Shown here: one piece after another, positions 46,973-56,982 of the stretch | How positions within the stretch are numbered: position 1 is the first letter of the stretch | Layout: each line of letters begins with the position of its first letter | Source of the DNA: Ignavibacteriales bacterium | Lineage (GTDB): Bacteria; Bacteroidota; Ignavibacteria; Ignavibacteriales; Ignavibacteriaceae | Assembly (NCBI GenBank): GCA_016714125.1 | Contig: JADJNX010000022.1 | Span: 84,123-148,122 of the forward strand | DNA length: 64,000 nucleotides | Direction of reading: 5' to 3' | Made by a program: the position numbers and the translations under genes | The notes under the pieces: model-generated | Seen by the model: the letters and a program-made list of their open reading frames with translations, nothing else | Database searches by the model: none | What the model was told of the DNA's origin: nothing

Positions 46973-49922
46973 ACTTCAGCATAACCATCTTTTTAACCGA
47001 ATAATGGCTTCCTGCTTTGATTGAATAGAAGTAAACTCCTGAGTTAACAGGAGTGCCGTTCAAGTTTTTTCCATTCCATTGAACAAAATGGATTCCGGCA
47101 GGTCTTACCTCGTTAACAAGGGTTGCTACTTCACTTCCAAGCAGATCATATACCCTTATTTGAACATCACCCTGAATTGGGGTTCTGTATTCAATAATGG
47201 TACTTGGATTAAAAGGATTTGGATAGTTTTGCATCAGTTCAAACTCTCCGGGAATCTGAGTGAAATCACCTTTTATTCCAACAGGAACATCAATTCCACC
47301 CGAGAAAGCCACTACTTTACCGTCTCTTGAACCCGCAAGAAACTCAAGAGTTCCATTCATGTCAATATCTCCCATCGCCCAAATTGCCTCGGCTGCATAG
47401 GAGTTTGTGCCTCCACCAAAAGCATAAGTAAAGAGAGTGTCGCTGTTTTTACCACCAAATACATAAATTTTGTTATCAAGTGAAGCTACACCGATTTCGG
47501 GATAACCATCTGCATTTACGTCACCAAGCAAACCGGTACCCAGATTATTTCCACTCGTTGGAATTGCTGCTATTGTCATACCTGTTTTTCCGCTAAGAAC
47601 ATAAATGTAAGGAGTTAATGCCTGAACAAGGACATCAGAAACTCCATCTTCATTCATATCATTAATTACTATCAGGTCTTCAACAAAACCACCACCTACC
47701 TGACCTGACCACCAGAGTGAACCGTTGGCAACATCCACGGCATAAACCTTGCCACGAATATCCCCTGCAACTATATACCGTTTGCCTGCGGAGGTGTCAT
47801 ATAGTTGATCAATTGCCCAACATGAAGCTTCGGTAGCGTAAGTCCACTGGAATTGCGCAAGATCGTTAAAAGCATAAATTTCAGCAGCAGTTGCATTGGA
47901 GAACCTGGTTGTTGAGGCTCCTCCACCGGGGTATGAGATGACCGCATCTTTCATCTTTTTGGCCTGTGAGTCGTCAATTCTCCAAATTTGAGCACCGGTT
48001 CTACCATCAAGCAGATAAACTGAAAAACGACCATTACCGGTAGATTCATTACCACTGGCTGACGCCAAAATATCAACTATTCCGTCGTTATTCCAGTCTT
48101 TTTTTCCATCAATTCCATTTACATCACCCTGGTCATAATTGATAGGGTCACCAAATTCCCAAATCATCTCACCGGTGGCTCCATCTATCATATAAACAGT
48201 CTCACCACCACCAGCAGTGCCGATGCAGACTTCCCCAATTCCATCACCGTTGATATCTGCTATGGGTTGAAGAGAGCCGACTCTTGAAACCGTGCCGGTG
48301 TTGTTATTGTTTGGAGCTGAAGAAAATTTCCACAAAATGTCGGCTCCCACTGAAGAATTTCCATTATATGCTATCGTCCAATAGTTGTCAGTTGCAACAA
48401 TCATATCGGCGATGCCATCTCCATTTAGATCACCTGCTTTTTTAATATATTTAGCAGAGAGGTCCTGATAACTTGTTGCGGGGTTATCGGGAATTATCCC
48501 CTCCCACATCTTTGCTCCAAGCACAGAGTCCATGGGGATTACATTCGCTGCCAAAGGTATCTTATAATGAGGTGAATTGGAGGCATTGGAGTAAACCCGA
48601 AGGGTATCCTGAAGCAATCCATAAGTTAACGGATTTGTCCATACTCTGAAAGTTACTATTCCAACAGAATCGATTGTAAAATTGTCGTTTGGTTTAACAA
48701 AAGAGAATGTTTTAGTGTCAAACCTTATCGAATCAACATGCAAATCAGCAGAACCAAGATTCTCAAAACTGATTTCTCTGTATCCGGTACTTCTGATTCT
48801 CTTATTACCATAATCAATGGCAGGAACTGAAGAAGAGATTACGGGACCAACAAATATTCCTCTACCATTAAGTTTTACCTTGGAGAAGGCAAAATTGATA
48901 TCGTTGTGGTAGATTAATACACTGTCTTTATAATATGCGGGGTTGGCAGGTGTGAAAGTAATCAGAATCTGCCCCATCTGATTTGGCTGAACTACAAATG
49001 GGAATGTCACATTTGTTGCAAAGGCACCGGATGAAAATCGCATCGAATCAATTTGCAGTGGTCCAGTTCCTACATTATTCATAAACACTTGTGATGTTCC
49101 ATTTGAACCAATTTGAACATTGCCATAATCGATCTGGGTGGTAACCAACTGGATTTGTGGAGTTCCACTACCGCCAAGGTCAAACTTGTAGAGTGCTCGT
49201 TGTGTGCTGCTACCAATTACTCGAGCAATCAACCATAGATATTTCCCATCCCATGCCAAACCTCTTGGAGAAATGCTTGCACCCGTGCCTGCCGGAACGG
49301 GAAATGAAAAAAGTGTATCCTCTGTGGCTATGTTCACAGCATAAATTCTTTCGGCATCGCCTTCAAAATTTTCCATTACATAAAAGAGGGTATCCCCTTT
49401 CATCATTACACCTTGAGCCTGGGTACCAAAAGTTGGGAGTGTGTCCACGAGCTGTTTGGTGGCCACATCAAGTTTATAAACTCCCGCGGATGTATTGGGA
49501 TAATAAACGGTAAACCACAAACCACCATTGTCGTATGCAGTGCCACCCATATAAAAAGTTTGCATTGAAATGGAGTCAACCACAACTCCCTGAGTGGTTA
49601 CTTTTCTGAAGTTATGTCGTGAAGTTAATCGTTCATTATACCAGAAATGAGTTCCATCCCAGGCAAGACCTTGTGATTCTCTAATGGTCGGATAATTTAT
49701 TTGGATGCTGTCAACCACATTACCAAGAGTATCCATCCCGATCAGTTTCCCTTTGTTTCCGGTAGTAGAACTTGCGGAGGAAATCCACAGCTTGCCATTG
49801 GCATAAACGAGTCCGTATGCACTGTTATAATAGGCGACAGCCGGTAGGGGTATTGTTTTGACAAGAGATTGAGCGTCGATGCTCAAAATAAGAACAGTAA
49901 ATAGTAAAAGAAATCTTTTCAC
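46971..49922 (-). CDS. Large type IX-secreted beta-propeller protein
   Basis: The GTG at 49922 has an AGAGAGG ribosome-binding site and starts a good signal peptide (VKRFLLLFTVLILSIDAQ); the open frame further up lies within the neighbouring gene. The 983-residue product has an N-terminal propeller with Trp-rich blades (GLAWDGTHFWYNERLTSRHN), two or three choice-of-anchor-D/ASPM-like beta-sandwiches (IDYGNVQIGSNGTSQVFMNN, VDSIRFDTKTFSFVKPND), a second propeller with FG-GAP-like repeats (GDLNGDGIADMIVATDNYW, DMNEDGVSDVLVQA), and a type IX sorting domain (LMQNYPNPFNPST near the end). It is a surface or extracellular protein; the role is not known. Confidence 0.9.
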   Translation of the reverse strand: MKRFLLLFTVLILSIDAQSLVKTIPLPAVAYYNSAYGLVYANGKLWISSASSTTGNKGKLIGMDTLGNVVDSIQINYPTIRESQGLAWDGTHFWYNERLTSRHNFRKVTTQGVVVDSISMQTFYMGGTAYDNGGLWFTVYYPNTSAGVYKLDVATKQLVDTLPTFGTQAQGVMMKGDTLFYVMENFEGDAERIYAVNIATEDTLFSFPVPAGTGASISPRGLAWDGKYLWLIARVIGSSTQRALYKFDLGGSGTPQIQLVTTQIDYGNVQIGSNGTSQVFMNNVGTGPLQIDSMRFSSGAFATNVTFPFVVQPNQMGQILITFTPANPAYYKDSVLIYHNDINFAFSKVKLNGRGIFVGPVISSSVPAIDYGNKRIRSTGYREISFENLGSADLHVDSIRFDTKTFSFVKPNDNFTIDSVGIVTFRVWTNPLTYGLLQDTLRVYSNASNSPHYKIPLAANVIPMDSVLGAKMWEGIIPDNPATSYQDLSAKYIKKAGDLNGDGIADMIVATDNYWTIAYNGNSSVGADILWKFSSAPNNNNTGTVSRVGSLQPIADINGDGIGEVCIGTAGGGETVYMIDGATGEMIWEFGDPINYDQGDVNGIDGKKDWNNDGIVDILASASGNESTGNGRFSVYLLDGRTGAQIWRIDDSQAKKMKDAVISYPGGGASTTRFSNATAAEIYAFNDLAQFQWTYATEASCWAIDQLYDTSAGKRYIVAGDIRGKVYAVDVANGSLWWSGQVGGGFVEDLIVINDMNEDGVSDVLVQALTPYIYVLSGKTGMTIAAIPTSGNNLGTGLLGDVNADGYPEIGVASLDNKIYVFGGKNSDTLFTYAFGGGTNSYAAEAIWAMGDIDMNGTLEFLAGSRDGKVVAFSGGIDVPVGIKGDFTQIPGEFELMQNYPNPFNPSTIIEYRTPIQGDVQIRVYDLLGSEVATLVNEVRPAGIHFVQWNGKNLNGTPVNSGVYFYSIKAGSHYSVKKMVMLK

Positions 49923-49948
49923 TATAACCTCTCTTTTTAGATGGGGAG

Positions 49949-50356
49949 TTAGTTGCGGGGGTTTTCCTCGCACCATTTTTTTATATACAAAGCTATTTCA
50001 GGAGTTGGAGTACCCGGGGTGAAAAGTTCACCCGTTCCAAGCAATTTTAATTTTCCTTTGTCACCTTCAGGAATTATTCCCCCTCCGGTTAACAAAACAT
50101 CATCAATTCCCTTTTCTTTCATCAGACCCAGAACTCTTGGGAACAGTGTCATGTGTGCACCTGAGAGAATACTTAATCCGATTACATCAACATCTTCCTG
50201 AACAGCAGCTTCAACTATCGTTTCGGGTGTTTGTCTTAAACCGGTGTAGATCACTTCCATTCCAGCATCCCGGAGAGCTGCGGCAATTACTTTAGCACCT
50301 CTATCATGACCATCAAGCCCGGCTTTTGCTACTAAAACTCTGATCTTTTTTTCCAT
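49949..50356 (-). CDS. Methylmalonyl-CoA mutase small (B12-binding) subunit
   Basis: The 135-residue protein is a stand-alone cobalamin-binding domain: Asp15-x-His17-x-x-Gly20 (AGLDGHDRG) supplies the lower axial His, and LSILSGAHM and LLTGGGIIPEGD are the matching Ser/Gly motifs. It is almost the exact length and sequence type of the small subunit of two-part methylmalonyl-CoA mutases. The large subunit is not in the window. With the carboxylase at 27709 it suggests the methylmalonyl pathway of propionate metabolism. Confidence 0.88.
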   Translation of the reverse strand: MEKKIRVLVAKAGLDGHDRGAKVIAAALRDAGMEVIYTGLRQTPETIVEAAVQEDVDVIGLSILSGAHMTLFPRVLGLMKEKGIDDVLLTGGGIIPEGDKGKLKLLGTGELFTPGTPTPEIALYIKKWCEENPRN

Positions 50357-50373
50357 TGATTCGATTCTCTCCG

Positions 50374-50787
50374 TTAAAATAGTTGTTTTTTGATCTTCTC
50401 AGCGTACGAATGCATCGTAATGGAATGATCATATTTCTTAAAGTTCAGTCTTTTAAAAACCTCATCGTCGTGGTATCGCGGTATAATATGATAATGCAGA
50501 TGGAAAACAGACTGGGATGCTGCTATCCCCGTGTTGCATATAATGTTAAATCCATGTGCTTCAGTAGCTCTCTCAACAGCAAGTGCAATTTTTTGAAGCT
50601 GAGCAAAATAGTCTGCCATCAAGTCAGCCGGCATCTCCCTGAAGTCAGTGTAATGAGCAACAGGTACCACAAGAGTATGTCCATAACTCAAAGGTCTGAT
50701 ATCGAGAAATGAAACAATTTTATCATCTCTGAATATCATCCCCTCGTGTTCATCTTTATTAATGATACTGCAAAATATACAATCCAT
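50374..50787 (-). CDS. HIT family nucleotide hydrolase
   Basis: The 137-residue protein has the HIT signature HxHxH at 96-100 (FHLHYHIIPR) and the Cys3/Cys6 zinc motif of prokaryotic Hint-like members (MDCIFCSII). The family hydrolyses AMP-linked compounds. It is 17 bases upstream of the B12-binding gene. Confidence 0.95.
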   Translation of the reverse strand: MDCIFCSIINKDEHEGMIFRDDKIVSFLDIRPLSYGHTLVVPVAHYTDFREMPADLMADYFAQLQKIALAVERATEAHGFNIICNTGIAASQSVFHLHYHIIPRYHDDEVFKRLNFKKYDHSITMHSYAEKIKKQLF

Positions 50788-50818
50788 TTTAGAATACCAA
50801 ATTCAGTTAATAATTCCT

Positions 50819-51532
50819 CTATGAAAATGAAAGTGCATAGGTTCTTGCCCGATAAAGGTCTTCGGGTGTATCCACAGATATGCTTTCAAAGTCGGTTTCA
50901 ACGACTCTGATTTTGTAACCATTTTCAAGAATTCTAAGTTGTTCAAGTTTTTCTGCCTTCTCAAGTGAGGACTGTGGCAGTTTTGTATAGTATAATAAAA
51001 AATCTTTTCTGTAAACATATAACCCTATATGTTTAAAGAACTTACCGGCCGTTATTTCGGAAGTGATTGAAACAGAATCCCTGGAATATGGGATTGGAGA
51101 CCTCGAAAAATAAATAGCGTTGCTGAAATTGTCAAATACCACCTTAACCGTGGAAGCGTTGTAGAGCTCTTCCTGGTTGGTGATTTTCTTGACGAGAGTG
51201 GAAACCTGTAATTTGGAGTCAACAAGAAGAGGCATAATCGCATCATCAATCAGAGCACCTGAGACAAATGGTTCATCTCCTTGAACATTCACGATAATAT
51301 CTGCAAGAGGAAGTTGTCTGGCAACATAAGCAATCCTGTCTGATCCGGTCTGAATGTCAAGAGGGGTCATTACTACCTCACCACCAAATCTTTTTACTTC
51401 ATCAAAAACTCTTTGATCGTCGGTAGCAACAATTATCTGCTCGATAAGTCGTGATTTTTTTACACTCCGATACACCCACTCAATCATTGGTTTATCAAGT
51501 ATGGTAGCGAGGGGTTTTCCCGATTTGTCATC
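50819..51532 (-). pseudogene. kdsB: 3-deoxy-manno-octulosonate cytidylyltransferase, N-terminus missing
   Basis: KdsB activates Kdo with CTP for LPS. The body is well conserved: GKPLATILDKPMIEWVYR, IIVATDDQRVFDEVKRFGG, TGSDRIAYVARQLP, NVQGDEPFVSG and KHIGLYVYRKDFLL. But the nucleotide-binding start expected before GKPLA (normally of the form IPARxxSxRxP) is absent. Only about five codons of that frame lie between the end of gatC and GKPLA, so about 45-55 bases have been lost. The first in-frame ATG is internal (MIEWVY). The enzyme could not work as given; a collapse in assembly is the simplest explanation given the damage elsewhere, but a real deletion cannot be excluded. Confidence 0.85.
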
Positions 51533-51816
51533 AAATCACTTTAGGAACTTTAAAAATCCATCTTCATGGTCAGGGCATTCAAAAAAGCTTCATCGTGAGT
51601 GATCGATTTTTGTGTAATGTCCTCACGGAGTGTTGCCTTGCTTCCTTCAATCGGATGATACAAAGGTTCAATGTCCGAGAGGTCCAGGTCATTCAACTGA
51701 TCAACATATTCAATAATCTTGTTAAATTCCTTTGTAAACTGAATCAGTTCATCCTCTTCAAATTCAAGCATCGAAAGTTTTGCAACATACCTAACATCAT
51801 CTACCGAGATACTCAC
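51531..51816 (-). CDS. gatC: Glutamyl/aspartyl-tRNA amidotransferase subunit C (one frameshift)
   Basis: GatC stabilises the GatA-GatB amidotransferase that corrects Glu-tRNA(Gln) and Asp-tRNA(Asn). The protein starts MSISVDDVRYVAKLSMLEF and has the family's FTKEFNKIIEYVDQLNDLD segment. The given frame stops early at MKMDF; removing one T from the run at 51552-51556 extends it to FKVPKVI, the standard GatC ending (VPKVI), giving 94 residues and an end at 51531. The start overlaps the end of plsC by 20 bases. Confidence 0.93.
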
Positions 51817-52534
51817 GCTCCATCCTTTCCTTGTTTTCTATTATTTTGTTTCTGACTGTTGCCATCAACTCAAGCTCTTCTTTTTTTCCGATATTTCCTT
51901 CGGGAGGATAAATTGGTTTGTCATAATGAACATATACAGTTCCAGGTACAATTTTGAATTTACCACCGGCATTTGCCCGTTCTCTGGATCCAACAAGAGT
52001 AACGGGAACAATTGGATGTTTTACTTTCACCGCAAGATAAAATGCCCCGCGTTTAAATTCGTGCACTTCACCATCTTTACTTCTTGTTCCCTCTGCAAAA
52101 AGAAGAACCGAATATTTTCTTTCGTTTAGAAGTCTGTCAGCCTCTTCAATACTCTGCATTCCACTTTTTGGGTTTTTTCTGTCCACCGAAATATAAGGAC
52201 CCAACATCAGTTGCCACCCAAAAAAGGGAATTTTTCCCAGCTCTTTTTTGAATATCATCACCATCCTGTTTGGTACGGATAGCTGCATTACAGGAATATC
52301 AAACAGACTGGAATGATTTGGAACATATACATAAGCCTTTGAAACATCAACATTCTCTTTTCCTGTCTCAACTATTTTTACGCCACTAATTTTGAGAATG
52401 CCCCAGGGGAAAACACGAGAGAGCCAAAAATAGATGTTATGATTCCTGTCAAAAGGCAGTGTGATGATACCAATTGTGGAACAACCGGTTATATAAATTA
52501 CAAGAGCAATTATGCGGAGTATTGTCAACAGCAA
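51797..52534 (-). CDS. plsC: 1-acyl-sn-glycerol-3-phosphate acyltransferase
   Basis: PlsC makes phosphatidate from lysophosphatidate. The 245-residue protein has an N-terminal membrane helix, the catalytic His74-x4-Asp79 (VPNHSSLFDIP), the substrate-binding FAEGTRSKDG motif and the PIVPVTLVGSRE segment. It overlaps gatC and precedes kdsB, giving a small LPS/lipid and tRNA group. Confidence 0.95.
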   Translation of the reverse strand: MLLTILRIIALVIYITGCSTIGIITLPFDRNHNIYFWLSRVFPWGILKISGVKIVETGKENVDVSKAYVYVPNHSSLFDIPVMQLSVPNRMVMIFKKELGKIPFFGWQLMLGPYISVDRKNPKSGMQSIEEADRLLNERKYSVLLFAEGTRSKDGEVHEFKRGAFYLAVKVKHPIVPVTLVGSRERANAGGKFKIVPGTVYVHYDKPIYPPEGNIGKKEELELMATVRNKIIENKERMEREYLGR

Positions 52535-52616
52535 CTCACTAATTCAAATTACTTAAAAAGAAAAAATACAGTTTTAATCACTTTAATTTAACACTTCGTA
52601 CTCAGTGGACAAAGTG

Positions 52617-53385
52617 TCATATCTCTAAAACCCCTTTTTTGATTATCCACCCCTCTTTGCCATTTGATAATCTTACAAGGTACCACCCCGAAAAGTCATT
52701 CAGGATTCTTAATTTATTCCCTTCATAAATTTGTGCCTCCTTCTTGCCGGAAACTTCGGGAACTTCAAAAAGAGTGATATTTTCATCCAGAACTACGACC
52801 TCAAGGAGATTTACCTCTCTGTCGTAACTGATGATAAATGCAGGAACTGACAAAACAAGGAGGATAAACAACACCGGGAGAACAATAAGAGAGTTCCGTT
52901 TGGATGCAAAATCCCGTTTTAACAGATATCCCGATATAAATACCAATCCACCAATAAAAATTATGAAAATTATGAAAAGCCAGCTCCAGCTACCGGTGAA
53001 TCGGGAGATATCATCAAAAAACTTGAAGATAAAAAACTGTGGAATTATCGCAATTTTTTCTTTGATCTTCAAATTTTCATTTACAAGAAGAAGTTGGGCT
53101 CTATTATTCGCCGGGTCATACCTTAAAGCTCGTTCCAGATTTAGAATACTCTTTCCGGTCTCTCCCATTTTTGAATATGAATATGCAAGATTAAAATAGA
53201 GTTCGCTGCTCCTGTGACCTGACTTTAATAATGAATCATAGATGATCATCGCTTGTGAATACTTAGCCGATTTAAAGCAAGTTGGCCTCGCCAAACCGTT
53301 CCTCGGGAGTGGAAGCTTTTAGCAGGTTAAAACTTAACAAAAGAGAGATTATAAAACCAAACAAAATGATTTTTGAAGTTTTCAT
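52617..53385 (-). CDS. batE: BatE: TPR and SH3-like membrane protein (one frameshift)
   Basis: The start MKTSKIILFGFIISLLLSFN at 53385 gives a signal peptide, but the frame breaks after about residue 37 near 53285 (deleting one base there joins GEANL to FKSAKYSQAMIIYDSLL). The full protein has about 256 residues: TPR (ELYFNLAYSYSKMGETGKSI, NLERALRYDPANNRA), two membrane helices (FIIFIIFIGGLVFISGYLL, LIVLPVLFILLVLSVPAFI) and a C-terminal SH3-like domain (GNKLRILNDFSGWYLVRLSN). This is the standard BatE layout. It is the last gene of the bat operon. Confidence 0.87.
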
Positions 53386-55165
53386 CAACCGTTAACCCTT
53401 CAAATCTTTGGATGATAACCGATGTCCTGTCATAAAACTCGTCCATTCTTTCCTTTTTACCATCCACAGGGGCAAAACGCATAAGTTCACAATCATCAAG
53501 CAGACTTCTGACATCCTGAGCAAGAGCCGGTTCTATTCCCGACTCAATTAGCTTATCAAAAACCAAACCCGAGGTAAATTCACTTTTTTGCAAAGAATAT
53601 TTTGTCTCAAGATAACCCTCAAGTGCTGTTGCAGTTTCGGTAAAAAAGAGGTCATGGTTTGCAGTTTTCCTCATTTTGTCAGCAGTTACCAGTTTATCAG
53701 ATGCAATTTTTCTTGCAGCATTTCGTTTGCGCAACTCAGGATCGGAGAGCCGAACAGCCTCCTTCTTTTTATAAAAAACAAAAAATCCTGCAGCAAAAGC
53801 CGGTAAAACAAAGAGTGTAATCACAAACCAAAGGGCAGGATAGGTAGGAACAGACTCATCCAAATCAATATCCCCTGTGAAGATATCAATATTTTCAGTT
53901 TCGTTTCCGGTTGCTCCCTCGTTGTATGAAACATCAGAAATGGTTAATGGAATCTCTTCAGTTTTTATTGTTTTAAGCTCTTTTGAGGCCAGATCAAAAT
54001 ATACAAAATCAACAGCGGGAAGGACATATTTTCCTCCATCTCTGGGTATCAGCACATATTCAATCGATTTTGAACCCGAGATAACCCCTGTTCTCACAAT
54101 CGTTTTGTTGATGTTGGGATCGAGCACTTCAAAACTTTTATCAAACTCGATCTTGCCTGCATCCACCAATTCAATATTACCACTACCTGAGATTAATATC
54201 TCAAATCGAATTGGCTCATTTCTTTTATAAACTTTTTTGCGGGTGTTTGTTTTAACATTAAAATTTCCTACTCCTCCTGAAAAATTGACAATAGTCAAAT
54301 CAACCGGGAGAGAGGATATTTCAACTTTTGCCGGTGTTGACGTTATTTTGTAATCGATTTTGCGGGATCTGTTAAAAAACGGATCATTAAAAAAATCGTC
54401 AGTTTGATTTTTGTTTCGAAGTGTTGAAACCTGAACCGGAAGAGTTAATATGATTGGTGAAATCTCAAGTGAACCGGTTTTTGTGGCAAAAAGTGCAGCC
54501 GTTTTTATTACACCTGCATAATAATTTCGACCATTGTAGGTCTCCATATCGAGCATAACCTGCCCCGGCATATCAATTTCTTCCGCCCAAAATCCTTCAA
54601 AAGTTGGAAGTTTTACATAGTTGGGATTATCGGGTTGAAGTGCAGGGTTAAAGTATAATTTATAGGTAACGGTAATCTGTTCCCCCACAAGAGCAGACTC
54701 TTTGTCAACTATTGTTCTGATGAATATCTCGTTTTGCAGATCCTGCTGAATGTCAGAGCCGGCTTGGGGATTTTTCCCTCCAACTCCTTTTTTAACAATC
54801 ACTTTTACTGAGTTGGTACGAAAAGTTTTTCCTTCAATTTTGATGATAGCACCGGGTATCTCAAAAGTCCCCTCCTTTTTTGCGGAAAGGACATATGAAT
54901 AACTTCCTGTAACATGTAAATCCATGTTAATCAGTGAAGTGCTTCTCGATTCATTTGGACCCGAAAAAACATAAAAATTGCCAAGATTTGGAGCGGTAAA
55001 CCGTACCTCTCCCGTTGTTTTCATCTCAAAACTGAAAGAAAGTTCAAACTCCTGCCCAATCTCAACCTGTGTGTGACTGACAGTTGCTTTTACACTTTGT
55101 CCATATAGAGTTGGAATCAAAAGTAATACAAAAAAACAAAAAATGCCCTTGGACATCTTTACCAA
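53327..55165 (-). CDS. batD: BatD: oxygen-tolerance protein
   Basis: The 612-residue protein has a signal peptide (LIPTLYGQ) and BatD-type beta-sandwich domains: VSHTQVEIGQEFELSFSF, GTFEIPGAIIKIEGKTFRT, YKLYFNPALQPDN and AGKIEFDKSFEVLDPN. A membrane helix lies about residues 445-465 (WFVITLFVLPAFAAGFFVF) with a cytoplasmic tail. The end overlaps the batE start by 59 bases in another frame. This overlap is unusually long and may mark a missed indel near the end; the natural end could be close to EGL. Confidence 0.9.
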   Translation of the reverse strand: MVKMSKGIFCFFVLLLIPTLYGQSVKATVSHTQVEIGQEFELSFSFEMKTTGEVRFTAPNLGNFYVFSGPNESRSTSLINMDLHVTGSYSYVLSAKKEGTFEIPGAIIKIEGKTFRTNSVKVIVKKGVGGKNPQAGSDIQQDLQNEIFIRTIVDKESALVGEQITVTYKLYFNPALQPDNPNYVKLPTFEGFWAEEIDMPGQVMLDMETYNGRNYYAGVIKTAALFATKTGSLEISPIILTLPVQVSTLRNKNQTDDFFNDPFFNRSRKIDYKITSTPAKVEISSLPVDLTIVNFSGGVGNFNVKTNTRKKVYKRNEPIRFEILISGSGNIELVDAGKIEFDKSFEVLDPNINKTIVRTGVISGSKSIEYVLIPRDGGKYVLPAVDFVYFDLASKELKTIKTEEIPLTISDVSYNEGATGNETENIDIFTGDIDLDESVPTYPALWFVITLFVLPAFAAGFFVFYKKKEAVRLSDPELRKRNAARKIASDKLVTADKMRKTANHDLFFTETATALEGYLETKYSLQKSEFTSGLVFDKLIESGIEPALAQDVRSLLDDCELMRFAPVDGKKERMDEFYDRTSVIIQRFEGLTVDENFKNHFVWFYNLSFVKF

Positions 55166-55901
55166 TCTTTTTCCCTCCCAAAGCCTTTCAACTGTTGGTT
55201 TTTCTTCTTTTTACGAAGATCTTTTTCTTTGTCTTTTAATGCATTCAGAATTTTTTCAGCATCTTCTTTACTCAGATTTTGGTTCTGTTTAGGGTCGCCT
55301 TGAGGTTGATTGTTTTGTTTATTATCCTTTTTGTCTTTATCCTGGTCTTTATTGTTGTTGTTTTGCTGATCTTTTTTATCATCCTTCTTTTCATCAGGTT
55401 TTGGAGGATCCTGCTTCTTCTCCTGATCGTCCTTTTTATCCTTCTTCTTTTCTTCTTCCTTTTTCTTTTTCTCTTCGTTCTCTTTTTGTTTCAGTTTTTT
55501 AAGAGTGTAAGAGAGATTATATTTTGCATCGGCGTCATTAGGATCAAGTTTTAATGCATTTTTATACGCTTCAACAGCAGATTTATACTCACCAGCTTTG
55601 AGCTGGGCATTTCCCAATGTTATACCATGCCTTCGACTGGAAATCGGCGTCTGTGCTTTTCCCAAGTGAGTTCTGAAAAGCATCAATCGACTCTTTGTAG
55701 TTCCTTTTTTATAATATCCTGCACCCAGATTAAAATCAGGAATCGCGGCCTTGTTATCAAGTTCGGTGCCTTTTTTAAAGAGTCCAATGGCTTCATCAAA
55801 GTTTCCACTTTCGTATTTATCAACACCTCATTGTTTGTCCCTTTTAAACTTTGAGCGACAAGTCCGATGGTAAAAATCAGCATAAAAATCAATAATTTCA
55901 T
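55159..55901 (-). CDS. batC: BatC: TPR protein with Lys/Asp/Gln-rich tail (three frameshifts)
   Basis: Reconstructed length is about 248 residues. The signal peptide (FTIGLVAQ) is followed by YESGNFDEAIGLFKKGTELD, AIPDFNLGAGYYKKGN, YKESIDAFQNSLGK and GEYKSAVEAYKNALKLDPND, three or four TPRs typical of BatC. The C-terminal third is highly charged and of low complexity (repeats of KKDKKDDQEKK and NNNNKDQDKDKK), then KEDAEKILNALKDKEKDLRK. Breaks lie near 55827, near 55701 and near 55624, each needing one base. Its start region is 57 bases past batB. Confidence 0.85.
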
Positions 55902-55958
55902 CTATTTCTCCGGGCTATATTTACACAAAAACACATATTATTCTTCAATATGTAATCA

Positions 55959-56982
55959 TCATTGTTTATCATCATTATTCACTTTCTGTTTCCTTCGATC
56001 CCTGATAAAAAACTCTGCAAACAGCAGAACTATCGCTGGAAAAGGAACCAATGAAACACTTCCTCATATTCCACCACTTTAAATGTTCCAAACTCCGATT
56101 TTTCGATGCTGCTTATCTCGTCGTAAAGTTTAACCAGATATTCTGAATTGTCGTCACTTCTAAAAAATTGTCCACCACCACTGGAAGCCAGTTTTTTAAG
56201 CATCGTTTCATCAACTTTTGTTACAACCTCTTCCCCCATTCCATCAACTTTATACCCCGTGACCATATCACCTGAATATATCGGAATTTTTGCTCCATCG
56301 GGTGATCCCAATGCAACTGTATAAACTCTTATCCCCTCGCCGGCAGCTTCCTTTATTGCTTCCTCAGCTCCCTTTTCATGATTTTCACCATCGGAGAAGA
56401 TAATGACAGCTTTTCCTTTGTTGGTGGATGCAGAAAAAGATTTAATCGCAAGTTCCATTGCTCCGGCAATATCGGTACCTTGTTGTGGTATGCTCCCAAT
56501 ATCTATGGTACTCAATATCAATTTACCTATGGAATGGTCGAGAGTTAATGGAAATTGAAGATAACTCTGTCCTGCAAAAATTATCATCCCAATCCTGTCA
56601 CCTGCCATTTTTTTAAGCATTATCTCAATATCGTTTTTAGCTTTTTCAAGTCGACTCGGTTTTAAGTCCTCTGCCGCCATCGAATTGGAAACATCCAAAA
56701 GGAAAAAAACATCGATTCCGGTCTGTTTTACTGTCTCAACTTTGGTACCAACCTGGGGTCTTGCCAGTGCTATAATCAACATTACACCTGCAAAAAGAAA
56801 AGGAGAAAACGGATTATTTCTTTTGTATAATCTTTGTTTTCAATCAATTCCGAGAACGAAACATCTGAAAAGAATTTGCGAATGATATCCTTTTTGCTCT
56901 GTAATAAAGGACAAAAAACCGGAATGATGGCAATTAATAAAATGATAAATAACAGATCAAATTCGTATGCAAATTTTAACAT
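55959..56982 (-). CDS. batB: BatB: VWA-domain membrane protein (two frameshifts)
   Basis: Reconstructed, the protein has about 341 residues. It has two N-terminal membrane helices (YEFDLLFIILLIAIIPVF and one ending FSPFLFAGVMLIIALARPQ), a VWA domain with the MIDAS motif DVSNSM and TDIAGAM, and the C-terminal helix WFLFPAIVLLFAEFFIRD. Breaks at about 56815-56820 (one base missing) and 56035-56040 (one C missing) restore this. BatA and BatB are the paired VWA proteins of the operon. Confidence 0.9.

Noticed and set aside
53327..53385. Real 59-base overlap of batD and batE as a regulatory feature
   Set aside because: Bat genes normally overlap by a few bases; in a region with many indels a missed base near the batD end is more likely.
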